DNA of 26,952 bases, from positions 1-26,952 of the forward strand of contig JAWUWD010000095.1 in assembly GCA_034112085.1 (NCBI GenBank), written 5' to 3'. The notes under the pieces were generated by a model. The model worked only from the letters and a program-made list of their open reading frames with translations. It did no database searches and was not told the DNA's origin. The stretch's first letter is position 1. Each line of letters opens with the position of its first letter. Both the position numbers and the translations under genes were made by a program. Of this stretch, positions 1 to 7,223 are shown in pieces. Source of the DNA: JAWUWD01 sp034112085 (GTDB lineage Bacteria; Bacteroidota; Bacteroidia; Cytophagales; Cyclobacteriaceae).

Positions 1-1
1 G

Positions 2-1456
2 GTATTTCCCAGACACACAGGTGATTTCTCTATGTTTAGAATATATGCAGATGCCAATAATCATCCTGCAAAATACAGTGATGATAATGTACCATACAAG
101 CCAAAGCATTTCCTTCCAGTCTCTCTTGATGGCGTAGCAGAAGGTGATTTCACTTTGGTATTTGGTTTCCCTGGACGTACCAATGAGTACCTACCAGCTG
201 TAGCAATTGAACATATCACAAAAGAATTCAACCCAAGCAATATTGCTATTCGTGAAGCAGCCCTCAAAGTGATCGATGCTCAAATGAAATCTAGTGATGC
301 CGTCCGGATAAAATATGCTTCGAAGCAGGCTCGTATCGCTAATGCCTGGAAAAAATGGATAGGTGAAAATCTTGGTATCCAAAAAAGTAATGCAATTGCC
401 AATAGAAGAGCTTTTGAAGCTTCCTTCAATAAAGCTCTGAAGGAGAAAGGACTAGAAGATAAATATGGAAATATCATTCCAGAATTTGACAAACTATATG
501 CTGATTTTGCATCAATCAATATCAAACGAAGAAACTTCATAGAAATATTCTATATCACTAATGAATTGATGAGCATGACTCTTGGGGCGTATCAATTGGA
601 ACAAACTATCATTGATAAGCCCGAAAATTTTGAGAAAAGTGTAAATTCTATGAAAAACCGACTTAAGGGAGTTCATAAGAACTATGATGTTAACGTAGAT
701 AAAGGGGTATTCGAGCGTGTGATGCCTTTTTACAATAAGTCCGTAGATGCCTCAATTTATAAAGAGACAGCATTCACTACATTGGAAAGTGCAATCAAAC
801 TCATTGATGGAAATCCTAAGCAAGTATTAAAAAGACTCAATGCTGATCCTGCATACATTTATGCCAAACCAATGATTGAAGAATTCTATAAAACAATCAA
901 TTCAGAATTTCAGCGAAAAAATAGTGCGATCGCAGCGCTACAGAAACAATATATGAAAGCCTTGATGGAAGCACTTCCCGAGGCTAGGTATTTCCCAGAT
1001 GCCAATAGCACATTGCGTGTCACTTATGGGCAAGTTCGTGGATATGCCCCACGTGATGCTGTTTATTACCATCCCGTAAGTTACTTGGATGGTGTGATAG
1101 AAAAATACGTTCCTGGAGATTATGAATTCGATGTACCGCAAAAGCTTCTTGAATTATACGAAGCCAAAGACTACGGACAATATGCTGATGCCAATAGAAA
1201 AGTCCCTGTTTGTTTCTTAGGAACAAACCATACTACAGGAGGAAATTCTGGTAGTCCAGCGATAGATGCTGAAGGCAACTTAGTAGGTTTGAACTTTGAC
1301 AGAGTGTGGGAAGGGACTATGAGTGATATGAACTATGATCCTGAGATATGTCGCAATATCATGGTGGACTTACGCTATGTGCTATTTATTGTAGATAAAT
1401 ATGCTGGAGCAAAGCACCTAATTGATGAAATGAAATTGGTACATCCGAAGAAGTAA
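2..1456 (+). CDS. S46 family dipeptidyl peptidase, DPP11-like (5'-truncated by window edge)
   Basis: Serine dipeptidyl peptidase of family S46 (DPP7/DPP11), normally exported; it removes dipeptides from peptide N-termini. The reading frame is open from base 2 (V-F-P-R-H-T-G-D-F-S, a hallmark S46 stretch) through the ATG at 32, so the gene begins upstream of the window. About 484 residues are visible, against about 710-720 for the family. The catalytic His and Asp should lie off the left edge. The nucleophile Ser is in GGNSGSP (codon 1247-1249). Eighteen residues later is Arg (codon 1301-1303, in NFDRVWEG), at the place corresponding to Arg673 of Porphyromonas DPP11, which selects Asp/Glu at P1; DPP7 has Gly there. 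The C-terminal VDLRYVLFIVDKYAGA segment is also typical. DPP11-type specificity is inferred from this one residue. No terminator is visible downstream. Confidence 0.93.
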   Translation, partial: VFPRHTGDFSMFRIYADANNHPAKYSDDNVPYKPKHFLPVSLDGVAEGDFTLVFGFPGRTNEYLPAVAIEHITKEFNPSNIAIREAALKVIDAQMKSSDAVRIKYASKQARIANAWKKWIGENLGIQKSNAIANRRAFEASFNKALKEKGLEDKYGNIIPEFDKLYADFASINIKRRNFIEIFYITNELMSMTLGAYQLEQTIIDKPENFEKSVNSMKNRLKGVHKNYDVNVDKGVFERVMPFYNKSVDASIYKETAFTTLESAIKLIDGNPKQVLKRLNADPAYIYAKPMIEEFYKTINSEFQRKNSAIAALQKQYMKALMEALPEARYFPDANSTLRVTYGQVRGYAPRDAVYYHPVSYLDGVIEKYVPGDYEFDVPQKLLELYEAKDYGQYADANRKVPVCFLGTNHTTGGNSGSPAIDAEGNLVGLNFDRVWEGTMSDMNYDPEICRNIMVDLRYVLFIVDKYAGAKHLIDEMKLVHPKK

Positions 1457-1535
1457 ATTATGATCAAATAGCTTAAGAATACAATTGAACTCACTTTATC
1501 AAATAATGAATTCAAGAAAATGAATTCCTTTCCCA

Positions 1536-2567
1536 ATGAACCTAGATAATCAATTATTATTCTTTTTTAGCGCTTTAGGAGCGTTCAACTGTTTGCTATT
1601 GAGTCTATACTTTTTCTTTGGCGCCAAGCCCAAGCATGCTTCCAATTACTTTCTCGGAGGACTTCTGGCTACATTAAGTATTCGTGTCTGGAAGTCTATA
1701 TTTTTCTATTTCAATCCTGAGCTATCCAAGACCTATCTTCAGATAGGCCTATCCGCATGTTTTTTCATCGGTCCATTATTGTACTTCTTCATTAAGGCAA
1801 AACAGTCAGAAGAAATTAAAAAACGTTGGCTGTATCAATTATCATTTCTAGGCCTACTCACCATAGTCGTTGGAATCATTTATCCATATGAAGAAAATGC
1901 TCTTCTATGGATGAATTATTTTTATAAAATAATAAACTATCAATGGATTTTAATGATTGTCATCTCTGGAATCTCACTTAGGAGCACTTTCAAAAAGCTC
2001 ATCAGTAGAGTACATAAACTAGATTATAATGACTTTATGATGTTGAGTGTCTTTTCTGGAATCCTCCTGATCTGGATAGCCTACTTTACAGCATCCTACA
2101 CATCCTATATTACAGGAGCCTTATCATTTTCATTTACACTATACCTCTCTATCTCAGTGCTGATGTATCAAAGAAAAAAGAAATTCACGACTATTGCCAT
2201 AAAGGAAAAGTACGCCAGTAATAAAATATCCTCTGAAGAAGCCAAGTCATTAGTTCTGAAGATTGAAAAAACCATCAATGATGAAAGCTTATTCAAAAAC
2301 CCGAATTTGACCCTTCCTCAACTAGCAAAGACTGTTAGCATTAGACAGCACAGACTCTCGCAACTTTTGAATGATAATCTAGAGAAGAGTTTTACGCAAT
2401 TCATCAATGAATTTCGAATAGAAGAAGCTAAGAAGCTTTTGAAAACAGAAAGCAATCTAAAAATGGAAATCATCGCAGAGAAAAGTGGCTTCAATTCCAA
2501 CAGTACATTTTACACTGCCTTCAAAAAAATAACGAATACTACCCCAGCCAAATACCTGAATGATTGA
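1536..2567 (+). CDS. AraC-family transcriptional regulator with N-terminal multi-span membrane domain
   Basis: A 343-residue regulator in two halves. Residues about 7-212 form roughly seven hydrophobic helices (about 7-28, 35-59, 65-88, 97-118, 131-151, 162-190 and 191-212). Residues about 235-343 form a two-helix-turn-helix AraC domain: the first unit is around LTLPQLAKTVSIRQHRLSQ, the second around AEKSGFNSNSTFYTAFKKI, ending TTPAKYLND. This layout, a membrane sensor fused directly to AraC DNA binding, is common in Bacteroidota and is thought to sense a signal at the inner membrane; the ligand is unknown. It stands alone, 79 bases after the S46 peptidase gene and 112 bases before the NTF2/PfpI gene, which is a possible target. 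The ATG at 1536 gives a first helix that starts directly at the N-terminus. Confidence 0.9.
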   Translation: MNLDNQLLFFFSALGAFNCLLLSLYFFFGAKPKHASNYFLGGLLATLSIRVWKSIFFYFNPELSKTYLQIGLSACFFIGPLLYFFIKAKQSEEIKKRWLYQLSFLGLLTIVVGIIYPYEENALLWMNYFYKIINYQWILMIVISGISLRSTFKKLISRVHKLDYNDFMMLSVFSGILLIWIAYFTASYTSYITGALSFSFTLYLSISVLMYQRKKKFTTIAIKEKYASNKISSEEAKSLVLKIEKTINDESLFKNPNLTLPQLAKTVSIRQHRLSQLLNDNLEKSFTQFINEFRIEEAKKLLKTESNLKMEIIAEKSGFNSNSTFYTAFKKITNTTPAKYLND

Positions 2568-2645
2568 GCTAAATTAAGCTCCTAATTTATAATTCAGGAA
2601 TTCCAAAGTATAAATCTTTAACGAGCGAGATATTTGCAAACAGTA

Positions 2646-2675
2646 TTATTGTTGAAAATTCAAATTCAACAATAA
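2646..2675. repeat. 11-bp perfect inverted repeat upstream of the NTF2/PfpI gene
   Basis: Arms TTATTGTTGAA (2646-2656) and TTCAACAATAA (2665-2675) are exact reverse complements with an 8-base spacer. The repeat ends 4 bases before the first ATG of the next gene. It could be a regulator-binding site or a 5'-UTR hairpin. Confidence 0.7.
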
Positions 2676-2679
2676 ACAT

Positions 2680-3801
2680 ATGATTATGAAAACTCATCTT
2701 TATTCTATTATCCTTTTGCTATTGAGCACTCCATTATTTTCCCAAACTGAAGAAAATTCTGTTGAAACCGCTCTAATGAATTATATCGAAGGCACTTCTT
2801 ACAATGATGTTGAACGCATTAATAAAGCATTTTATCCAGAGGCTAATTTATACTTGCAAAAAAGTGACAAAAAACTATGGACCGTGCCTATATCAGAATA
2901 CAGCGGTTGGTATGACAATAAAACCAAAGGTGAGTTCAATGGCAGAGTTGGACGCATCATTTCAATTGATCAATCCGACAATATCGCACTTGCCAAAGCA
3001 GAAATTCTCTTACCTAATGAGAATCTTCGGTTCATTGATATGTTTATTCTAAAGAAGGAACAAAATAAATGGCGAATACTTAGTAAAACAGCCAGCAGTG
3101 AAACGAGTAATCGTAAGGGCAATAGAATTCTTTTCATAGTGTCTAATGCAAACTATTACGGAGATTCTGAGCTACCTACAGGTAATAGCTATTCAGAAAT
3201 AGTCAACGCCTATGACACTTTTGACAAAGCCGGATACACCGTGGATTTCGTCAGCCCCAACGGAGGGAGCATTCCATTAGCTTATATTGACACTTCTGAT
3301 GATCTACAAAAAAATTATCTATATGATCAAGACTTCATGTACGCGCTTAAGTCTACCAAGTCACCAAAAGACATAACTCCAGAAAACTACCAAGCCGTGC
3401 ACTATGTTGGAGGTGGTAGTGCGATGTTTGGCGTACCCGAGAACAAAGAGATTCAGAAAATTTCCATGACGATATATGAAAAACAGAATGGCATTATATC
3501 ATCAGTGTGTCACGGAACCGCTGGAATAGTAAACTTAAAGACTGAGGATGGGAAGTATTTAGTCAATGCGAAATCTGTCAGTGGATACCCCGACTCATAT
3601 GAGAACTCGAGTAAAGCCTATTTCAAGGAATTTCCTTTTCTTATTCAAAAGACGATTGAAGAACGAGGTGGAACATTTAAATTTTCACCTAGAAACTCTT
3701 CTCACGTGGAAGTAAATGGAAACCTAATCACTGGACAAAACTATCTATCTTCAAAACCTGTAGCTCTTGCCATTATAGAAGCTCTTAGAAGCAGAGAGTA
3801 G
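2680..3801 (+). CDS. Exported two-domain protein: NTF2-like domain plus DJ-1/PfpI (class I glutamine amidotransferase-like) domain
   Basis: A 373-residue protein. It starts with a Sec-type signal peptide (MKTHLYSIILLLLSTPLFSQ), so it is probably periplasmic. Residues about 25-138 resemble the NTF2/SnoaL-like 'lumazine-binding' family (start ETALMNYIEGTSYNDVERI, end KWRILSKTA). Residues about 149-370 are a DJ-1/PfpI domain with nucleophile-elbow Cys277 in SSVCHGTAGI, His278 next to it, and Glu173 where DJ-1-family enzymes carry the acidic partner. Members include chaperones, glyoxalases and peptidases; the substrate here cannot be told. Two starts six bases apart are possible (2680 and 2686); the second places the Lys nearer the start of the signal peptide. 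The gene is monocistronic, follows an AraC regulator gene, and has a perfect inverted repeat just upstream. Confidence 0.85.
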   Translation: MIMKTHLYSIILLLLSTPLFSQTEENSVETALMNYIEGTSYNDVERINKAFYPEANLYLQKSDKKLWTVPISEYSGWYDNKTKGEFNGRVGRIISIDQSDNIALAKAEILLPNENLRFIDMFILKKEQNKWRILSKTASSETSNRKGNRILFIVSNANYYGDSELPTGNSYSEIVNAYDTFDKAGYTVDFVSPNGGSIPLAYIDTSDDLQKNYLYDQDFMYALKSTKSPKDITPENYQAVHYVGGGSAMFGVPENKEIQKISMTIYEKQNGIISSVCHGTAGIVNLKTEDGKYLVNAKSVSGYPDSYENSSKAYFKEFPFLIQKTIEERGGTFKFSPRNSSHVEVNGNLITGQNYLSSKPVALAIIEALRSRE

Positions 3802-3837
3802 GTTTAAAAAATGTATTTAGAAAAAATTTCAATAAAG

Positions 3838-3868
3838 TTTTACTACAATAAAAAAATTAATACATTTG
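3838..3868 (+). promoter_or_regulatory. Predicted his operon promoter (Bacteroidota type)
   Basis: TACATTTG at 3861-3868 matches the Bacteroidota -7 consensus TAnnTTTG exactly. TTTT at 3838-3841 sits 19 bases upstream where TTTG is expected (3 of 4 match). Transcription would begin near 3875, about 10 bases before the leader-peptide ATG. Confidence 0.6.
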
Positions 3869-3885
3869 CGATCAACAATAGAAAA

Positions 3886-3948
3886 ATGACATTCAATCAA
3901 CTACATCATCATCATTTGAATACTTCCTATCAGGCGAGAAGGCGATGA
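3886..3948 (+). CDS. His operon leader peptide (20 aa, four consecutive His codons)
   Basis: A short ORF reading MTFNQLHHHHLNTSYQARRR, with four tandem CAT codons at 3904-3915 and a TGA stop at 3946-3948. It starts about 10 bases from the predicted transcription start and is followed within 30 bases by a strong terminator, then by hisG. The His run placed before histidine genes is the signature of a leader peptide that measures charged tRNA-His: a ribosome stalled on the His codons changes the fold of the RNA ahead. The 5' side of a possible stem (ACTACAT, 3900-3906) begins just before the His codons; its exact complement ATGTAGT lies at 3952-3958, just after the stop. The A-rich start context without Shine-Dalgarno is normal for the phylum. 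Role inferred by analogy with enterobacterial hisL. Confidence 0.85.
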   Translation: MTFNQLHHHHLNTSYQARRR

Positions 3949-3958
3949 ACTATGTAGT
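3900..3958 (+). promoter_or_regulatory. Attenuator stem 1:2 and possible antiterminator segment
   Basis: ACTACAT (3900-3906) pairs exactly with ATGTAGT (3952-3958), and CATC within the His codons can add pairs with GATG (3944-3947). Alternatively, 3943-3950 (CGATGAAC) can pair with 3983-3991 inside the terminator's 5' arm and loop, giving seven pairs with one mismatch and one bulge. That is the mutually exclusive arrangement expected of attenuation. The pairings were worked out by eye; no folding energies were computed. Confidence 0.5.
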
Positions 3959-3975
3959 ATAATCTAAATATTTCT

Positions 3976-4009
3976 AAACCCCGTTTGAGCGAATCAAACG
4001 GGGTTTTTT
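3976..4009 (+). terminator. Intrinsic terminator (his attenuator) before hisG
   Basis: CCCCGTTTGA (3979-3988) pairs with TCAAACGGGG (3994-4003) around a GCGAA loop, giving 10 perfect pairs followed by six T (4004-4009). Flanking A's at 3976-3978 can extend the stem into the T tract. It lies between the leader peptide and hisG, so it must be conditional for the operon to be expressed. Confidence 0.92.
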
Positions 4010-4055
4010 GTTTAAAAGCCTCTTTCGATTTACTCAGACATTTAAAAAACTAAAA

Positions 4056-4913
4056 ATGAGTAAACTAAAAATTGCCATTCAAAAAAGTGGACGTCTCAAT
4101 GAAGAATCTATTAAGCTGTTAAAAAGCTGTGGAATAAACATCGAAAATGGAAAAGATCAGCTCAAAGTTGATGTAATGAACTTCCCCATCGAATTGCTAT
4201 ATCTACGCAATGCTGAAATCCCGCAGTACTTAGAGGATGGTGTAGTAGATATCGCTATTGTAGGCGAAAACCTCTTGATCGAAAAACAAAAAGAAATCGA
4301 AGTTGTTGAAAAACTAGGGTTTTCAAAATGTAAGGTATCATTAGCAGTTCCCAAAGATGTTGAAGATACTTCTGTACAATACTTTGAAGGAAAGAGGATC
4401 GCTACCTCCTACCCTAACACGGTAAAATCATTTCTTGATCAAAACAATGTCAACGCTGAGATACATGTCATTTCTGGTTCGGTAGAGATTTCACCGAACA
4501 TAGGATTGGCTGATGGCATCTGCGACATCGTGAGTTCTGGAAGTACGTTGTTTAAAAACGGACTCAAAGAAACTCAAGTCATTCTGAGGTCTGAAGCCGT
4601 ACTTGCTAAATCTACTAGTTTAAGCGCTCCGAAAGAAGCCATACTATCCAGGTTGTTATTTAGAATTCAATCAGTACTTAGGGCCAAGAACACAAAGTAC
4701 ATACTGATGAATGTTCCGAATGAGAAAATTCAAGAAGTCAGTGCTATCCTGCCCGTATTGAAAAGCCCTACCATACTCCCATTGGCACAAGAAGGATGGA
4801 GTTCTCTGCACAGTGTGATTAAAGAAAACGAGTTTTGGGAAGTGATAGATGAACTCAAGAGCGCAGGTGCTGAAGATATATTGGTGGTGCCAATTGATAA
4901 AATGGTGATATAA
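4056..4913 (+). CDS. hisG: ATP phosphoribosyltransferase, long form
   Basis: First and committed enzyme of histidine synthesis: ATP + PRPP to phosphoribosyl-ATP. The 285-residue length and the C-terminal part (about 205-285, YILMNVPNEKIQEVSAILPVL, ending DILVVPIDKMV) show the long form with the regulatory ACT-like domain, which forms hexamers inhibited by histidine and needs no HisZ. The PRPP-binding region is the SGSVEISPNIGLADGICDIVSSGSTL segment. The ATG at 4056 is chosen because the frame upstream to 4008 runs into the terminator T tract, while MSKLKIAIQKSGRL is the normal family N-terminus. First structural gene of the operon; its stop overlaps the hisD start by one base (TAATG). Confidence 0.97.
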   Translation: MSKLKIAIQKSGRLNEESIKLLKSCGINIENGKDQLKVDVMNFPIELLYLRNAEIPQYLEDGVVDIAIVGENLLIEKQKEIEVVEKLGFSKCKVSLAVPKDVEDTSVQYFEGKRIATSYPNTVKSFLDQNNVNAEIHVISGSVEISPNIGLADGICDIVSSGSTLFKNGLKETQVILRSEAVLAKSTSLSAPKEAILSRLLFRIQSVLRAKNTKYILMNVPNEKIQEVSAILPVLKSPTILPLAQEGWSSLHSVIKENEFWEVIDELKSAGAEDILVVPIDKMVI

Positions 4914-6202
4914 TGAAGACGATAATAAACCCATCCAAAACCGAATGGTCTACACTTATAAAAAGACCAGCTTATGAGAAAAATGCGATTACTAAAGTAG
5001 TCACTGATATTCTTTCAGAAGTAAAAACAGATGGAGATAAGGCACTTCTTAAGTTTTCTGAACAGTTTGACAAAGTCAAATTAGATTCACTTAGCGTAAA
5101 TTCACAGGAAATCACTTTGGCTTCAAAGCTAGTTTCTCAAGATCTCAAAGATGCCATAACCCTAGCAAAAGGTAACATCGAGAAATTTCATATGGCTCAA
5201 AAAGAGCCCATAAAAATCATCGAAACAACTCCTGGTGTCAGTTGCTGGCGAAAAAATGTCGCTATTGAAAAAGTAGGGCTATACATCCCAGGTGGCTCAG
5301 CCCCTTTGTTTTCAACGATCTTGATGTTGGCCATACCTGCTAAACTAGCTGGATGTAAAGAAATCATACTTTGTACTCCTCCAGACAAAGAAGGTAACAT
5401 CAACCCTGCAATATTATATACCGCATCGCTGGTGGGCGTCTCTACTATCTTCAAAGTCGGTGGTGCACAAGCCGTAGCAGCAATGGCTTATGGCACAGAA
5501 AGTATTCCTCCCGTATATAAAATATTTGGCCCGGGAAACCAATTCGTCACCAAAGCAAAAGAGTTGATTCAACAGGATGGAGTAGCCATTGACATGCCTG
5601 CTGGACCGAGCGAAGTACTGATCATTGCTGACAAGACTTGCCAACCATCTTTCGTGGCAGCAGATCTATTGTCTCAAGCAGAACACGGTGCAGACAGTCA
5701 AGTCATTCTTTTATCTGATGACGAAAGTGTAATTAATGAAGTCAATGAGCAACTAGTCAAACAACTAGCCCAACTACCAAGAGCTGAAATAGCTCAAGAA
5801 GCGCTAGAGAATAGTCAATCAATACTATTGGAGACATTAGATGAATGCATTGCCCTGAGCAACGAATATGCTCCAGAGCACCTCATAATTGCTTCTGAAA
5901 ATTCAGAGGGCTTTGTCGATAAGATTGTAAATGCGGGTTCTATATTCCTAGGAAATTTCAGTTGTGAAAGTGCAGGAGACTATGCAAGTGGCACCAACCA
6001 CACCTTACCCACCAATGGCTTTGCTAAAAACTATAGTGGCGTTTCTTTAGACAGTTTTGTTAAGAAGATCACCTTTCAAAAGCTTGAGCAAAAAGGAATA
6101 GAATCCATCGGTCCTGCTATCGAAATCATGGCTGAAGCCGAACAACTATTTGCACATAAAAATGCTGTAACACTTAGGTTAAAAGCCATAGACAATGTTT
6201 AA
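4913..6202 (+). CDS. hisD: Histidinol dehydrogenase
   Basis: Catalyses the last two steps, L-histidinol to histidinal to L-histidine, with two NAD+ and a Zn ion. The 429-residue length is standard. Recognisable segments are YIPGGSAPLFSTILM, GGAQAVAAMAYGTESIP with KIFGPGNQFVTKAK, IDMPAGPSEVL, LSQAEHGADSQ (Zn and substrate region), and YAPEHLII with the catalytic Glu-His pair. The C-terminal SAGDYASGTNHTLPT segment completes the active site. It overlaps hisG by one base and hisC by eight, so translation is probably coupled. Confidence 0.97.
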   Translation: MKTIINPSKTEWSTLIKRPAYEKNAITKVVTDILSEVKTDGDKALLKFSEQFDKVKLDSLSVNSQEITLASKLVSQDLKDAITLAKGNIEKFHMAQKEPIKIIETTPGVSCWRKNVAIEKVGLYIPGGSAPLFSTILMLAIPAKLAGCKEIILCTPPDKEGNINPAILYTASLVGVSTIFKVGGAQAVAAMAYGTESIPPVYKIFGPGNQFVTKAKELIQQDGVAIDMPAGPSEVLIIADKTCQPSFVAADLLSQAEHGADSQVILLSDDESVINEVNEQLVKQLAQLPRAEIAQEALENSQSILLETLDECIALSNEYAPEHLIIASENSEGFVDKIVNAGSIFLGNFSCESAGDYASGTNHTLPTNGFAKNYSGVSLDSFVKKITFQKLEQKGIESIGPAIEIMAEAEQLFAHKNAVTLRLKAIDNV

Positions 6203-7223
6203 CATAGACAAACTTACCCGCGCCAACATCAGGCAGATGAAGCCATACAGCTCAGCTAGAAGTGAATTTGAAGGCAAGGCTGATGTTTGGCTAGATGCCA
6301 ACGAGAACCCCAATGAGACGGATCTCAATCGATATCCAGATCCTCTTCAGGTCAGTTTGAAGAAGAAAGTTGCTGGTCTGAGAGGCGTAGATATCAACCA
6401 AATATTTATAGGAAATGGAAGTGATGAAGCCATTGACTTATTGTTCAGAGCGTTCTGCGAACCGGGTAAAGACCAGGCGATTATATTCCCGCCAACTTAT
6501 GGGATGTATCAGGTTTCTGCTGCGATAAATAATGTTGATATTATTGAAATACCACTAACATCAGACTTTGAATTACCACCATTAGATGAGATAAAAGACA
6601 AGTTAGCTTCAGCAGGGCTACTGTTCATATGCTCACCTAATAACCCTACAGGAAATTATACTGACGTGGCGTCTATCAAGAAAATCGCGAGCCTATATCA
6701 AGGGCTAGTCATTGTCGATGAAGCTTACATAGATTTTTCAGTGAATAAGAGTGCTATTTCTCTATTGCAAGAAGTTCCAAATCTTGTGGTATTGCAAACA
6801 ATGAGCAAAGCTTATGGGTTGGCTGGTGCTCGTGTTGGAATGGCATTCGCCAGTCCTGAGATCATCGCTGTTCTCAACAAAATCAAACCTCCCTACAACA
6901 TCAACTCATTGAGCATCAAGGCAGCAGTAAGTGTGATGGACAATCAAGCGTCTATAAATAATCAAATTACTGAAATAGTAAAAGAGAGAAAGGGTCTAGT
7001 CACCGAACTCAATAAATTGCACAATGTAGTACGCACCTACCCTTCTGAGACGAACTTCCTCTTAGTTGAATTTAAAAATTCTCAAATAGTATTTCAGCAA
7101 TTGATCCGTGAGGGAATTGTGATAAGAAATAGAGATTCACAAGTGAAAAATTGTCTCCGAATTACTGTAGGAACTAAGAAGGAAAATCAGCAATTACTCA
7201 AAACATTAGAAACCATACAATAA
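6195..7223 (+). CDS. hisC: Histidinol-phosphate aminotransferase
   Basis: PLP-dependent fold-type I aminotransferase converting imidazole-acetol phosphate plus glutamate to histidinol phosphate. In its 342 residues the motifs are LDANENPNETDLNRYPDP (HisC-specific N-terminus), NGSDEAIDLL, SPNNPTGN (about 147-154), VDEAYIDF with the PLP-contacting Asp (about 175), and TMSKAYGLAGARVG with the Schiff-base Lys205. The C-terminal FLLVEF and LRITVGT segments carry the Arg that binds the phosphate or carboxylate. It starts inside the end of hisD (8-base overlap) and ends with TAATG shared with hisB. Confidence 0.97.
   Translation: MFNIDKLTRANIRQMKPYSSARSEFEGKADVWLDANENPNETDLNRYPDPLQVSLKKKVAGLRGVDINQIFIGNGSDEAIDLLFRAFCEPGKDQAIIFPPTYGMYQVSAAINNVDIIEIPLTSDFELPPLDEIKDKLASAGLLFICSPNNPTGNYTDVASIKKIASLYQGLVIVDEAYIDFSVNKSAISLLQEVPNLVVLQTMSKAYGLAGARVGMAFASPEIIAVLNKIKPPYNINSLSIKAAVSVMDNQASINNQITEIVKERKGLVTELNKLHNVVRTYPSETNFLLVEFKNSQIVFQQLIREGIVIRNRDSQVKNCLRITVGTKKENQQLLKTLETIQ

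Noticed and set aside
2565..2585. GAGCT / AGCTC hairpin at the AraC gene end as a terminator
   Set aside because: Only five pairs and no T run.
4008..4055. N-terminal extension of hisG from a TTG at 4008
   Set aside because: It begins in the T tract of the terminator, and MSKLKIAIQKSGRL at 4056 is the normal HisG N-terminus.
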